Shown here piece after piece: positions 17,632-27,019 of a stretch of DNA of 64,000 nucleotides. The first letter of the stretch is position 1, and each line of letters opens with the position of its first letter. Location of the stretch: assembly GCF_028823685.1 (NCBI RefSeq), contig NZ_JAPEHZ010000006.1, positions 1 to 64,000 of the forward strand, in the 5' to 3' direction. The position numbers and the translations under genes were made by a program. The notes under the pieces were generated by a model, which ran no database searches, was not told where the DNA came from, and worked only from the letters and a program-made list of their open reading frames with translations. Source of the DNA: Tenacibaculum sp. L6. GTDB lineage: Bacteria > Bacteroidota > Bacteroidia > Flavobacteriales > Flavobacteriaceae.

Positions 17632-18843
17632 TTATTTTCTTTCTAAAAGAGCCATATAAAATCCGTCATATCCAGATTTGTGCGACAATACTTTTTCATC
17701 TTTTACAAAAGTAAAATCTTTACCGTCGTCAGATGCTAAAAAGAATTCTACTTGTTGTTGATTTTCTGAAGGTAATACTGAACAGGTTGCATATACCAAT
17801 TTACCTCCTGGTTTCACCATCTTTGAGTATTGTTGCAATACTTCTTGCTGTGTTTCTCTAATTTGATCTAAAAATTCTGGTTGTAATTTCCATTTACTAT
17901 CAGGATTTCTACGGATAACTCCTAAACCAGAACAAGGAGCGTCGATCAAAACTCTATCTGCTTTTCCATGTAGTTTTTTTATCACTTTAGTAGAATCAAT
18001 TACACGAGTATCGATGTTATGAACACCGTTTCTACGAGCACGAACTTTTAACTTTTTCAATTTACTCTCATAAATATCCATCGCTATAATTTGCCCTTTG
18101 TTTTTCATTAATGAAGCTAAATGTAATGTTTTACCTCCAGCACCGGCACAAGTATCAACTACTTTCATACCTGGTTCAACGTCTAAATAAGCTGCAACTA
18201 ATTGTGAAGAAGCATCTTGTACTTCAAAAAAACCTTTTTTAAAGGCTTCCGTTTTAAATACGTTTGCTCTTTCAACTAATTTTAAAGCATCATCATATCC
18301 TTTAATGAATTCAGTATCAATTCCTTCAGAAGCTAATTGTTTTTGTAAATGAGCTTTGGTGGTATTTAACGTATTTGTACGTAAGATAACTTCTGCTTGT
18401 TTATTTAAAGCCGCTATTTCTTTGGTCCAAACTTCTTCTCCTAATTCTTGAACTCCAACTTCATCAATCCAATCAGGAATAGATTCTCTAAATTTTCTAA
18501 TTTTTAATAATTCATCAAATTTCCCTTTAATTCTTCGAGATGGAGTAGGTTCTATCTGGTTCCAATCTGGTAATTGAATTCCCTTTAATACACACCAAAC
18601 AGCGAACAATCTCCATAAATCAGGACGAGCGTAAGGAGCTTTTACATTCGCAATTTCAGCATACAATCGTTTCCAGCGAACAATATCATAAATCGTTTCA
18701 GCAACAAATTTTCTATCACGTGCTCCCCAGCGTTTATCTCTTTTTAACGCCTGTTCTACAGCTTTGTCAGCATATACATCTTCATTAAAAATATCGCGTA
18801 AACTATCTATAACCGCGAAAACTAAATTTCTATGTAATCTCAT
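17632..18843 (-). CDS. RsmB/NOL1-NOP2-Sun family RNA m5C methyltransferase
   Basis: 403 residues. An N-terminal NusB-like helical domain (about 1-150) precedes the methyltransferase domain. The SAM site CAGAGGKTLHLASLM and both catalytic cysteines, in DAPCSGLGVIRRNPD and YATCSVLPSENQ, are present. RsmB methylates C967 of 16S rRNA; Bacteroidota carry several paralogues, so the exact target is not certain. It is divergent from recG with a -7 element just upstream. Confidence 0.92.
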   Translation of the reverse strand: MRLHRNLVFAVIDSLRDIFNEDVYADKAVEQALKRDKRWGARDRKFVAETIYDIVRWKRLYAEIANVKAPYARPDLWRLFAVWCVLKGIQLPDWNQIEPTPSRRIKGKFDELLKIRKFRESIPDWIDEVGVQELGEEVWTKEIAALNKQAEVILRTNTLNTTKAHLQKQLASEGIDTEFIKGYDDALKLVERANVFKTEAFKKGFFEVQDASSQLVAAYLDVEPGMKVVDTCAGAGGKTLHLASLMKNKGQIIAMDIYESKLKKLKVRARRNGVHNIDTRVIDSTKVIKKLHGKADRVLIDAPCSGLGVIRRNPDSKWKLQPEFLDQIRETQQEVLQQYSKMVKPGGKLVYATCSVLPSENQQQVEFFLASDDGKDFTFVKDEKVLSHKSGYDGFYMALLERK

Positions 18844-18861
18844 TTGATGAATTTAAGAATG

Positions 18862-18869
18862 CAAAGATA
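18862..18869 (-). promoter_or_regulatory. -7 promoter element of the RsmB-like gene
   Basis: The minus strand reads TATCTTTG, matching TAnnTTTG, 18 bp before the ATG. It lies in the 61-bp divergent spacer shared with recG. Confidence 0.45.
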
Positions 18870-18904
18870 GTTGATTTTAATGGCTTTTTGTATTTTCGTT
18901 CTCA

Positions 18905-21019
18905 ATGAATTTAAACCATCCAGTAACATACATTAAAGGCGTAAGTGTAGCAAGAGCGGAGTTGCTATATAGTGAATTAGGTATTAAAACCTGCGGGGAT
19001 TTATTACACCTATTTCCGTTTCGATATATAGATAAAACACAGTTTTATACTATTAGTCAGTTGCAACAAAACTCTGCTGAAGTTCAAATTGTTGGAAAAA
19101 TTACAGGAGTAAAAACCGTAAAACAAAAGAGAGGAAGTCGATTAGTAGCTACTTTTTCTGATAATACAGGTACTATGGAATTGGTATGGTTTAAAGGAGC
19201 GAAATGGATAAAAGATAGCTTGAAAGTGGATGTTCCGTATGTAATTTACGGAAAGTTAAATTGGTATAACGGAACTCCGAACATGCCGCATCCAGAAATG
19301 GAAACGGTTAAGGAGTACAAAAGCAAGCTACAAATGGCTATGCAACCTGTGTATCCATCAACTGAAAAACTAGGTACAAAAGGAATAAGCAATAAAGTTA
19401 TGCGTGGCATGATTCAAAATTTGTTTCAGCAGGCGTATGGTAGTATTGAAGAAACTTTTCCGCAATATTTTATAGAAGAACATCAGTTTTTAGGTAAAAA
19501 AGAATCACTATTAAATATTCACTTTCCTAAAAATCAAGAATTATTAGCCAAGGCACAATATCGATTAAAGTTTGAAGAATTATTTTTTATACAACTCCAG
19601 TTATTACAAAAAAAGCTCATTCGAAAATCTAAACTAAAAGGATTTGTTTTTGAGCATGTAGGAGAGGGGTTTACGAATTTTTACAACAATCATCTGCCTT
19701 TCGATTTAACAGGAGCTCAAAAACGTGTATTAAAAGAAATTCGCAAAGATGTTGGTTCTGGAGCTCATATGAACCGCTTATTACAAGGTGATGTTGGTTC
19801 AGGAAAAACCATTGTAGCTTTATTAACTATGTTGTTAGCAATCGATAATGGTTATCAGGCTACGATTATGGCTCCTACAGAAATTTTAGCTATACAGCAT
19901 TATAATGGTATAGTTGACTTGTTAAAAAACACGAATATTCATGTTGATTTATTAACTGGATCTACAAAAACCAAAAAGCGTAGAGAAATCCACACTGGTC
20001 TTGAAGATGGATCTCTTCATATTTTAATAGGTACACATGCTATTTTAGAAGATAAAGTACAGTTTAAAAATCTTGGAATAGCTATTATTGATGAGCAACA
20101 TCGTTTTGGGGTTGCACAGAGAAGAAAGTTATGGGAGAAGAGCCCATCAGATGGAGGGGCTATTGTTCCTCCACATATATTGGTGATGACGGCAACACCA
20201 ATTCCTAGAACATTGGCTATGTCTGTGTATGGCGATTTAGATATTTCAGTTATTGATGAATTACCTCCTGGACGTAAAGAAATAAAAACGGTGCATCGTT
20301 ATGATAGCAATCGTTTAGGAGTTTTTAAATTCTTAAAAGATGAAATAGCTAAAGGGAGACAAGCTTATGTAGTGTACCCTTTAATTCAAGAGTCTGAAGC
20401 TATGGATTATAAGGATTTAATGGATGGATACGAAAGTATTTCTAGAGAATTTCCTTCTCCTAAATATCAAATCAGTATCGTTCATGGGCAAATGAAACCG
20501 GCTGATAAGGATTATGAAATGGAACGTTTCGCAAAAGGAGATACGCAAATAATGGTAGCAACAACAGTAATTGAAGTAGGAGTGAACGTACCAAATGCTT
20601 CGGTAATGGTTATTGAAAGTGCAGAGCGATTTGGGTTAAGTCAGTTGCATCAATTGAGGGGTAGAGTAGGACGTGGAGCAGAACAAAGCTATTGTATCTT
20701 ATTATCTAGTTACAAATTATCTTCTGACGGAAAAACTCGATTACAAACCATGGTAGAAACCACAGATGGATTTAAAATTGCAGAAGTAGACTTGAAACTT
20801 CGGGGACCAGGAAATATAATGGGAACGCAACAAAGCGGGGTTTTAAACCTTAAAATAGCCGATGTTGTTAAGGATAGTCCTATACTTCAAAAAGCGCGTC
20901 AAGCTGCTATTAATTTATTACAGGAAGATCCTAGTTTATCTAAAAAAGAAAATGCCAACTTGCTAAAAACGTATGAAAAACTACGCAAAACAAGTGGCAT
21001 TTGGAGTAATATTAGTTAG
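18905..21019 (+). CDS. recG: ATP-dependent DNA helicase RecG
   Basis: A 704-residue superfamily 2 helicase that reverses stalled forks and branch-migrates Holliday junctions. The N-terminal wedge/OB domain spans about 1-240. Helicase motifs seen: GDVGSGKTIVAL (I), APTEILA (Ia), IIDEQHRFG (II, DEQH box), MTATPIPRTLAM (III), ATTVIEVGVNVPNA (V) and QLRGRVGRG (VI). The C-terminal TRG-type LKLRGPGNIMGTQQSG motif is diagnostic of RecG. It is the only gene in its plus-strand unit. Confidence 0.97.
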   Translation: MNLNHPVTYIKGVSVARAELLYSELGIKTCGDLLHLFPFRYIDKTQFYTISQLQQNSAEVQIVGKITGVKTVKQKRGSRLVATFSDNTGTMELVWFKGAKWIKDSLKVDVPYVIYGKLNWYNGTPNMPHPEMETVKEYKSKLQMAMQPVYPSTEKLGTKGISNKVMRGMIQNLFQQAYGSIEETFPQYFIEEHQFLGKKESLLNIHFPKNQELLAKAQYRLKFEELFFIQLQLLQKKLIRKSKLKGFVFEHVGEGFTNFYNNHLPFDLTGAQKRVLKEIRKDVGSGAHMNRLLQGDVGSGKTIVALLTMLLAIDNGYQATIMAPTEILAIQHYNGIVDLLKNTNIHVDLLTGSTKTKKRREIHTGLEDGSLHILIGTHAILEDKVQFKNLGIAIIDEQHRFGVAQRRKLWEKSPSDGGAIVPPHILVMTATPIPRTLAMSVYGDLDISVIDELPPGRKEIKTVHRYDSNRLGVFKFLKDEIAKGRQAYVVYPLIQESEAMDYKDLMDGYESISREFPSPKYQISIVHGQMKPADKDYEMERFAKGDTQIMVATTVIEVGVNVPNASVMVIESAERFGLSQLHQLRGRVGRGAEQSYCILLSSYKLSSDGKTRLQTMVETTDGFKIAEVDLKLRGPGNIMGTQQSGVLNLKIADVVKDSPILQKARQAAINLLQEDPSLSKKENANLLKTYEKLRKTSGIWSNIS

Positions 21020-21028
21020 AATTAAGTG

Positions 21029-22369
21029 CTAGCTGGAGCTAGTACTTAACTCTTCTTCCTCGTCAATACTATTATCTACTTTATTATATCTCAATATCAA
21101 ATATCCAATTATAGCAGAAACAAGAGATCCTAGTAAGACACCTATTTTAGCAGAACCCAAGAACTCAGGACTTTGAGCAAAAGCTAAACTAGCAATGAAT
21201 ATTGCCATGGTAAAACCAATTCCTGCTAAAAACGATACTCCAACGATATGTTGAGTATTAATATCTTTAGGAACCTCAATTATTTTAAGTTTTTTAACTG
21301 TGGTAATAATTGTAGTAATACCTATACTGTTTCCTAAAATTAAACATAAAGCTATATGTATTATTAAGGCTGAATCTAAATGTGCATTGCTATCCATTAT
21401 TAAAACTCCGGCATTAGCTAAAGCAAAAATTGGAATAATTATATAGGCAACAATGTCGTGCAATTTGTGCTCTAAAAGCTGAAGAGGTGATTGATAATCT
21501 TCTATCCAATGATCTAAATTATCTATTTCAGAAATTTGTTCTTTAGAAAGTATTGGCATAGAAGTGTCCTTAGCATTTTTAATATTCTTTATTATCTGCG
21601 ATAAGTTATCTATGAATTTAGGTGTGTCTACCTTTTGTCTAATAGGAACTGCAAAAGCCATTAAAATTCCCGCAACAGTTGGATGTATTCCTGCTTTAAG
21701 GAATAATACCCAAATAACTGTACCAAACATAAATGTTATATAATGAGAATAAAAACCTCTGTGAGCAATAAAATAAAGGAAAGCTAAAAACCCTATCGCA
21801 ATTGAAATTAAGGTAACGTCGATACTACTGCTATAAAAAAGAGCAATTACTAATACAGCACCAATATCATCAACAATTGCAAATGCAGTTAAAAATACTT
21901 TTAAACTCAGAGGAACCCTGCTACCTAAAGTATTTAAAACAGCTAACGAAAAAGCAATATCTGTAGCCATAGGAACACCCCAACCATGAGCTGTTTCTGG
22001 ATCTTCATTTAAAATAACAAAAAACAAAACAGGAAACAACATTCCACCTACAGCTCCAAAAAGTGGGAATGCTAGTTTCTTTGTAGTGTTTAATTCACCT
22101 ATTAAAAATTCTCTTTTAATTTCTAATCCAATTAAAAAGAAGAATACTGCCATTAAGCCATCATTTATCCAAAGTATAAGCGGTTTGTATAATTCAAAAT
22201 GCTCAGACTTGAACCCTATTTTGTATTCCCAAAGAGCTTGATAACTGTCTTTAAAAGGAGAGTTTGCCCAAATAAGGGCTAATAAAGTAGCTGCTAATAG
22301 CAAAATACCACTAGCACTTTCTGTTTTAATAAACTTTTGCAGTGGAGATATTATTCTCTTTTTAATCAT
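21029..22369 (-). CDS. nhaA: Na+/H+ antiporter NhaA
   Basis: A 446-residue inner-membrane antiporter with about 12 helices. The key aspartates are in ATDIAFSL and in AIVDDIGAVL (the D163-D164 pair of E. coli NhaA). The family marker GLEIKREFL near residue 83 is present. A hydrophilic segment of about 45 residues (roughly 250-300) between helices is longer than in E. coli. It removes Na+ under alkaline or saline stress and fits a marine habitat. Confidence 0.96.
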   Translation of the reverse strand: MIKKRIISPLQKFIKTESASGILLLAATLLALIWANSPFKDSYQALWEYKIGFKSEHFELYKPLILWINDGLMAVFFFLIGLEIKREFLIGELNTTKKLAFPLFGAVGGMLFPVLFFVILNEDPETAHGWGVPMATDIAFSLAVLNTLGSRVPLSLKVFLTAFAIVDDIGAVLVIALFYSSSIDVTLISIAIGFLAFLYFIAHRGFYSHYITFMFGTVIWVLFLKAGIHPTVAGILMAFAVPIRQKVDTPKFIDNLSQIIKNIKNAKDTSMPILSKEQISEIDNLDHWIEDYQSPLQLLEHKLHDIVAYIIIPIFALANAGVLIMDSNAHLDSALIIHIALCLILGNSIGITTIITTVKKLKIIEVPKDINTQHIVGVSFLAGIGFTMAIFIASLAFAQSPEFLGSAKIGVLLGSLVSAIIGYLILRYNKVDNSIDEEEELSTSSS

Positions 22370-22484
22370 ATGTATATATAAATTGTGACTTACTAATTTT
22401 TGAAAAAAGTAAATATATTAATTCTTTTTGTTTTGGAGAGCGAAGATAATTTATCAAATTTTAACGAAAGGTTAAATTTTTAAA

Positions 22485-24002
22485 TTACTTAACACTTAAA
22501 AAGGAAAAACGATACGAAATTCCTAAATTTAATTGAGTGCTACTTAAGCTTCCTCCTCTTGCTTTTACATAACCAGCACCTAACCTGATGTTTAAGTTAT
22601 TCGTTAGTTTGTGATTAACACCAACACTAGGTTTTATTATTAATCCTTGTCCTGTACTAATGCCACCACCACCAGCTGCACCACCTAATACTTGTGCAAA
22701 AAGAGAGGTTTTACCATTAAAAAACTCATTGGTTTGAGCTCCTAATCCTACAATTCCTTCAGCATAAGCTCCTGCATCACCAAAATCGGCAAATGAGGTT
22801 TGACCTGCTGCGTACAAATACTTATTTAAGAAGAAGTTTAGCTGTAATGAAATTTGATGCATGTTTTGATTAAATCCGCCATCTCTTGCTGCATCTAGGT
22901 ATAAATCTTGCTTAATAATGGTTTCAAAACCTTTAAACTTACCTTCTGTAAATTTTCTTTCCTCAGGTAAAACACCATCTCTGTCTACATAATATTTTAG
23001 CCCTAAACCGAAAGTAGATGAAACGAAGTGTGAGTTAGGACTCATCATATACCCTTTATTAATTGAGGCGTAAACATTATCAAATAATTTTTGCTCTAAA
23101 GAAATATCAGGATAAATTAAAAAACCTCCTTTGGTATCCACTCCGCCACCGCCTCCGGCGCCTACCCCAAATTTAGTTAAAATATTCGTACGATTTTTAT
23201 TCATTGATAAATGATATCCACCACCTAAGAAAACATCCATATAACCTGCTTTAATTCCGTGGTACGCACCATCAGCTTTTACAAAAAAGAAAAAGCTATC
23301 TGTGATATACGAATTTAGCTCAAAACCTGCTAAACGTATTGTGTTTCCTTCAAAAGAACCTTTTGTTACTTTGGCGTTGTTTAAGTGAACCAATAATGAA
23401 ATTCGATTACTTAAAGTGTTCCATGAAGTGGTTTTTAAATCTTCAATAGAGAAAGAGTTTTCTCTATCTTTGAAATCAGCTGTTTTAAAGGATAAAGGAA
23501 TTTGTAAAGCTACATTAAGTTGACTTCCGTTAATTGTTCCTCCATCAAAGAAATCAACATAACTATATCCTGCTGTGGCCGAAAAGTGTTTAAAATCGTA
23601 CCCTAAATTAAAGTGAGGTAAAATAAATGCACCGCCACCGTCAGGGGCACCTGCGCCACCGCCACCTCCAAAATGAAGTCCAGCATCTACAAATAACCTA
23701 TCTGTTATTTTTTGTTGAATTCCGGCATTAACTCCCAAGGTAAAAAAACCGCCACGAATACCACCTACAGCACCATATAAACCAACTCCTGCATAACTCC
23801 AATCATTAAGTTTTAGATTGTAATGGAGTCCTGTATAATCCATATTTTGTTCTCCTTCAGGCATTTTAATAGACAAGAAGTCTATTTGTCCGAAACCTAC
23901 TTGTGTTTTTTGTTCTGGAATGGTGCTCGTTTGAGCATAAAAAAAATGAACACTCATTAGTAAAACTACTATGAGTGCTCTTTTAAAAAAAATGTTTAAC
24001 AT
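22485..24002 (-). CDS. secreted/outer-membrane protein with three glycine-rich modules
   Basis: 505 residues with a signal peptide (1-23, ending FFYA before Q24). I do not recognise a named family. Three related segments, about 104-175, 255-340 and 412-502, each have a run of glycines (112-116, 281-287, 440-447), then a G(A/F/L)I.P motif and alternating beta-strand-like residues ending in an L-G-Y/L pattern. The third ends with an aromatic residue near the C-terminus (NLGISYRFSFLSVK), which suggests an outer-membrane beta-barrel. It lies 10 bp downstream of a SPOR-like gene, so both probably form one envelope unit. Confidence 0.82.
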   Translation of the reverse strand: MLNIFFKRALIVVLLMSVHFFYAQTSTIPEQKTQVGFGQIDFLSIKMPEGEQNMDYTGLHYNLKLNDWSYAGVGLYGAVGGIRGGFFTLGVNAGIQQKITDRLFVDAGLHFGGGGGAGAPDGGGAFILPHFNLGYDFKHFSATAGYSYVDFFDGGTINGSQLNVALQIPLSFKTADFKDRENSFSIEDLKTTSWNTLSNRISLLVHLNNAKVTKGSFEGNTIRLAGFELNSYITDSFFFFVKADGAYHGIKAGYMDVFLGGGYHLSMNKNRTNILTKFGVGAGGGGGVDTKGGFLIYPDISLEQKLFDNVYASINKGYMMSPNSHFVSSTFGLGLKYYVDRDGVLPEERKFTEGKFKGFETIIKQDLYLDAARDGGFNQNMHQISLQLNFFLNKYLYAAGQTSFADFGDAGAYAEGIVGLGAQTNEFFNGKTSLFAQVLGGAAGGGGISTGQGLIIKPSVGVNHKLTNNLNIRLGAGYVKARGGSLSSTQLNLGISYRFSFLSVK

Positions 24003-24012
24003 TTTAGTTTAT

Positions 24013-24630
24013 TTAGTTATGTATTTGTTGACGTTCTCCATTTATATATGAAGCTATAAAAGCATCTTCAAACCCTAATTTAATCAGTTCTTTTTTCAAT
24101 TCTCTTGCTTCCTCTAAGGTTAAGAATAACCCTAAAGAATATTTAAAATAACCGTCTGCATTAGCTACTATTGAAGGAATAACTTTTGAAGACAATAAAG
24201 GGTATTGATTGTTTGATAACACCCCTATTTGAACAGAGTAAATAGTTTCTCCTCTTGTTTCTTCTGCTATTTCATTTGTAGCTGTTTCAATATCAATATT
24301 AGATATTTCTGCATCTCCGCTTCTTGCAGCTCTTGCGTTAGCTCTACTAATACTATCTAGTACTCTGTATGCCTCTTGTTTTTTTACTGATTCAATATCT
24401 ACATTATTAATAGCACTGTTACCGCCGTAAGCATAAAAGTAATAAGCTGCTCCTGAAGCTATTCCTAATAACAGTCCTAAAAAGATTGATAATCCTCTGG
24501 AGCTTCTTTTAAATGCTGAAAATTCTTCTTGCGTGCTGGTTAATTCATTTTCAGCGTTTTCTCTTTGTAATTTTGAATTATCTAAGTCTTCTTGTATTAA
24601 CTTAAACTTTTCTTCTTCTATAAAAGGCAT
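24013..24630 (-). CDS. coiled-coil, single-TM protein with a SPOR-like C-terminal domain
   Basis: 205 residues: a charged coiled-coil (about 1-42), one transmembrane helix (about 47-68, SIFLGLLLGIASGAAYYFY) and, after a linker, a segment of about 75 residues from IYSVQIGVLS to the end. That segment has the beta-alpha-beta pattern of SPOR domains (FKYSLGLFLTLEEARELKKELIKLGFEDAFIAS). SPOR domains bind denuded peptidoglycan glycans, so the protein could tie the inner membrane to the wall. It lies directly upstream of the triple-module outer-membrane protein. The SPOR call rests on pattern only. Confidence 0.78.
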   Translation of the reverse strand: MPFIEEEKFKLIQEDLDNSKLQRENAENELTSTQEEFSAFKRSSRGLSIFLGLLLGIASGAAYYFYAYGGNSAINNVDIESVKKQEAYRVLDSISRANARAARSGDAEISNIDIETATNEIAEETRGETIYSVQIGVLSNNQYPLLSSKVIPSIVANADGYFKYSLGLFLTLEEARELKKELIKLGFEDAFIASYINGERQQIHN

Positions 24631-24655
24631 AAGTATTGTGGGTTGATTAGTTAAT

Positions 24656-24673
24656 ATTTTAGTGCACTAAAAT
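24656..24673. promoter_or_regulatory. 18-bp perfect palindrome upstream of the SPOR-like gene
   Basis: ATTTTAGTGCACTAAAAT is fully self-complementary and starts 26 bp upstream of the gene's ATG. It is a candidate operator: the spacing fits overlap with the promoter, and there is no T run to make it a terminator. Confidence 0.45.
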
Positions 24674-24741
24674 ACAAATCTTTTTTTTATCGTTAAGTTG
24701 TGATGAAAAACGTTCTTTTTTTATGGTAATATCCTTTAAAA

Positions 24742-25551
24742 TTAAGATAAAAATTGAGGATTTGCATAAACAGTCATTTTATCACCTCTGCTAAAACCAA
24801 TTAAGCAAATTCCGAATTCTTTGGCAAAATCTACTGCTAATGATGAACAAGCTGAAACAGCTATTATAAACGGTATTTTAGCTAAAAAAGCTTTTGATAC
24901 AATTTCATAAGAAACTCTACCGCTTACTAACATATATTTAGCTTCTTTAAGTTTCGAATTACTTATTAAATCACCTACACATTTATCAACAGCATTATGG
25001 CGACCAATGTCTTCTTGTATGGTTAAAAGTTCATGTTTTTTATCGAAAATTGCACAGGCATGACTTCCTCCGGTTGTTTTAAATGTTTTTTGTAACTCTT
25101 TCATTTTTAAAAACATATCATCTACAACATAAATAAAAGATTTAATATTTTCAGAATCTTCATTTTCCAGAGAATTTCCTGATACTTTTAAATCTTTTAA
25201 TTCTTTTTTTCCGCAAATACCACAAGAAGAAATAGATAAAAGAGTACGTTTGTTTAAATAGCCCTTTCCTAATTTTTCTTTCGCAATAGTTACATTCATT
25301 ATGGTAGAAAAATCTTCTTCTGTTTTTACAACACTCAGTTTGAAGTCTTCATTTTTCTTACAAATATCTTCTGCAAATAATAAGCCTTTTATTAAGGCTT
25401 CATCACTTCCAGGAGTACGCATAACAACCGTGTAAGGTTCATTATTTATATTGATTTGCAAAGGAGCCTCAATAACAAGAGAGTCTTCTATTTTAACAGA
25501 AGAGTTCTTAGATAACTTTACAGATTGATATATGCTTGATTGTTTCGTCAT
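24742..25551 (-). CDS. fdhD: FdhD sulfurtransferase for formate dehydrogenase/molybdoenzymes
   Basis: FdhD moves sulfur from IscS to the molybdenum cofactor of formate dehydrogenase-type enzymes. The 269-residue length is normal. The sulfur-carrying pair C110-x-x-C113 is in SSCGICGKKEL; FKTTGGSHACA, QEDIGRHNAVDK and SGRVSYEIVSKA are the conserved blocks. No formate dehydrogenase or Moa/Mob gene is in the window, so its target lies elsewhere. A -7 box ends 4 bp before the ATG. Confidence 0.95.
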   Translation of the reverse strand: MTKQSSIYQSVKLSKNSSVKIEDSLVIEAPLQININNEPYTVVMRTPGSDEALIKGLLFAEDICKKNEDFKLSVVKTEEDFSTIMNVTIAKEKLGKGYLNKRTLLSISSCGICGKKELKDLKVSGNSLENEDSENIKSFIYVVDDMFLKMKELQKTFKTTGGSHACAIFDKKHELLTIQEDIGRHNAVDKCVGDLISNSKLKEAKYMLVSGRVSYEIVSKAFLAKIPFIIAVSACSSLAVDFAKEFGICLIGFSRGDKMTVYANPQFLS

Positions 25552-25555
25552 AAAA

Positions 25556-25563
25556 CAAATTTA
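25556..25563 (-). promoter_or_regulatory. -7 promoter element 4 bp before the fdhD ATG
   Basis: The minus strand reads TAAATTTG, then four T, then ATG. This would give a leaderless or nearly leaderless fdhD mRNA. Confidence 0.5.
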
Positions 25564-25581
25564 TATAAAAGGTAGCTAAAG

Positions 25582-25613
25582 AAAAAAGCCTTGATTTAAG
25601 TATCAAGACTTTT
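25582..25613 (-). terminator. terminator of the THUMP-like methyltransferase gene
   Basis: The stem CTTGAT / ATCAAG is extended by A/T pairs, with a T run on the minus strand. It lies about 90 bp past the stop at 25701 and just upstream of the fdhD promoter, so it insulates fdhD. Confidence 0.65.
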
Positions 25614-25614
25614 A

Positions 25615-25647
25615 AAATATTTTGCTTCCCCTAATAACAAAATATTT
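25615..25647. repeat. 10-bp inverted repeat in the methyltransferase 3' region
   Basis: AAATATTTTG (25615-25624) and CAAAATATTT (25638-25647) are exact reverse complements with a 13-base loop containing CTTCCCC. It could be a second RNA hairpin before the terminator. Confidence 0.4.
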
Positions 25648-25700
25648 CTTAAATATAAGGAAGTTATGTTAGTTAGGCAACTTTATTTTTTTACGTAATA

Positions 25701-26888
25701 CTATGGAATAGTAGTTTTTACACAATTAACAACTATTAACTCATTGTTTAAATTTGTTGAAAAGAAAAGAAATGTATCTCCACCATCTTTTAATTTAGTT
25801 TCTTTTCTTATTTGTGCCACTGTTTTCGGAAAATTACGGGTCGTGATATTGGCTTTATCTACTTTTATCTCTCTTTTTAGTTTCTTTTTGTTATATGGAA
25901 AAACAGAAATAATTTCAAAAATCCTTCCAGGGAAATCTTCGATTAATTCTTCAGAAGTATACAAGTGAGAATGTTGATGTAGTTTATGTACTTTTAATTG
26001 ACTTGCAACTTCATTAAAACCTCCAGACTTTAAAATAGCTGTATTAGGTTCGTATAAGTATTTCTGAGGTAAAGAATAATCAAAAAAAACTTCATTTTCT
26101 AAATTGAAATTAAATTCTTGATCTTTGTTTTTCAATAAGTTAATTGTTTTAACTTTAATCAAGCCTTTAAATTCTTTTTTTAATAAAAAAAGTAATTCTT
26201 TTACCTCATTATTAACAGCTACGATTTGAATTTCTTTAACAAATTTTAATTCATTTATAGTTGAAGTTATATCTAAAATAGGAGAGTTCTTAATTAAAAT
26301 AGTCTCTGATTTATCGAATAAAAAATCTAAATTTTCAGGTACATTAGGTAAACAATCTTTTAACAAAAAAACCTTTCCTTTTACGTCATTTCTTCGAGAT
26401 GGATCTATATAAATACAATCAAATTTTTGAGGTGTGTCTTTTAAGTATTCTAATCCGTCGCCAGCCATCGTTTCTATATTTGAAACACCTAATTGTTTAT
26501 AATTATGAGCAACAATTTCAGATAAATCATTATTAATTTCACAATGAGTAACTTTTTTAAACGTTTTAGAAAAAGCTAAACAATCTACACCAAAACCTCC
26601 GGTAATATCAATAATAGATTCTCCCTGTACCAATTTCGACTTATAATTAGCTGTAATTTCTGAAGAAGTTTGTTCAATACTAATTTTTGCGGGATAATAA
26701 ATATTTTTTGAAGTGAACCAAGTGGATAGTTTTTTCTCAGACTTCTGCTTTGCGACTAGTTGATTAGCTAATTCTTGCGTGGTAACGCCTTCAAAAGGAC
26801 TCCCTTTAAAAATTAATTCTTCAATATTAGCGCGTAAGTTTTTGTTAATATAATTCTGAACCTCAGTATGTAATATATTTTTATTCAA
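25701..26888 (-). CDS. class I SAM-dependent methyltransferase with THUMP-like C-terminus
   Basis: 395 residues. The SAM-binding motif is in IIDITGGFGVDCLAFSK (about residue 93), followed by the acidic CEINND and the DCIYIDPSRRN catalytic-type motif. The C-terminal third matches THUMP-like/PG_1098 ferredoxin-like domains of Bacteroidota proteins, with LFLLKKEF and the IRKETKLKDGG segment. It is probably an RNA methyltransferase of unknown target. It starts with TTG (MNKNILH), the only sensible start in frame. Confidence 0.85.
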   Translation of the reverse strand: MNKNILHTEVQNYINKNLRANIEELIFKGSPFEGVTTQELANQLVAKQKSEKKLSTWFTSKNIYYPAKISIEQTSSEITANYKSKLVQGESIIDITGGFGVDCLAFSKTFKKVTHCEINNDLSEIVAHNYKQLGVSNIETMAGDGLEYLKDTPQKFDCIYIDPSRRNDVKGKVFLLKDCLPNVPENLDFLFDKSETILIKNSPILDITSTINELKFVKEIQIVAVNNEVKELLFLLKKEFKGLIKVKTINLLKNKDQEFNFNLENEVFFDYSLPQKYLYEPNTAILKSGGFNEVASQLKVHKLHQHSHLYTSEELIEDFPGRIFEIISVFPYNKKKLKREIKVDKANITTRNFPKTVAQIRKETKLKDGGDTFLFFSTNLNNELIVVNCVKTTIP

Positions 26889-26972
26889 AAAAAATGATTT
26901 ATTGAGTACTCCTTACTGCAATAATACTAATAATTTAACAGTTCTTAAACGCAGCTAATCCTAGATTTTTGC

Positions 26973-26980
26973 TAGGTTTG
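26973..26980 (+). promoter_or_regulatory. -7 promoter element of the outer-membrane barrel gene
   Basis: TAGGTTTG matches TAnnTTTG and lies 39 bp before the ATG. It forms one arm of a short hairpin (CCTAG...CTAGG, 26960-26977), which may be incidental. Confidence 0.5.
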
Positions 26981-27019
26981 TGTACTTATTATCAATTTAA
27001 AGTTAACAAATAATTTATT

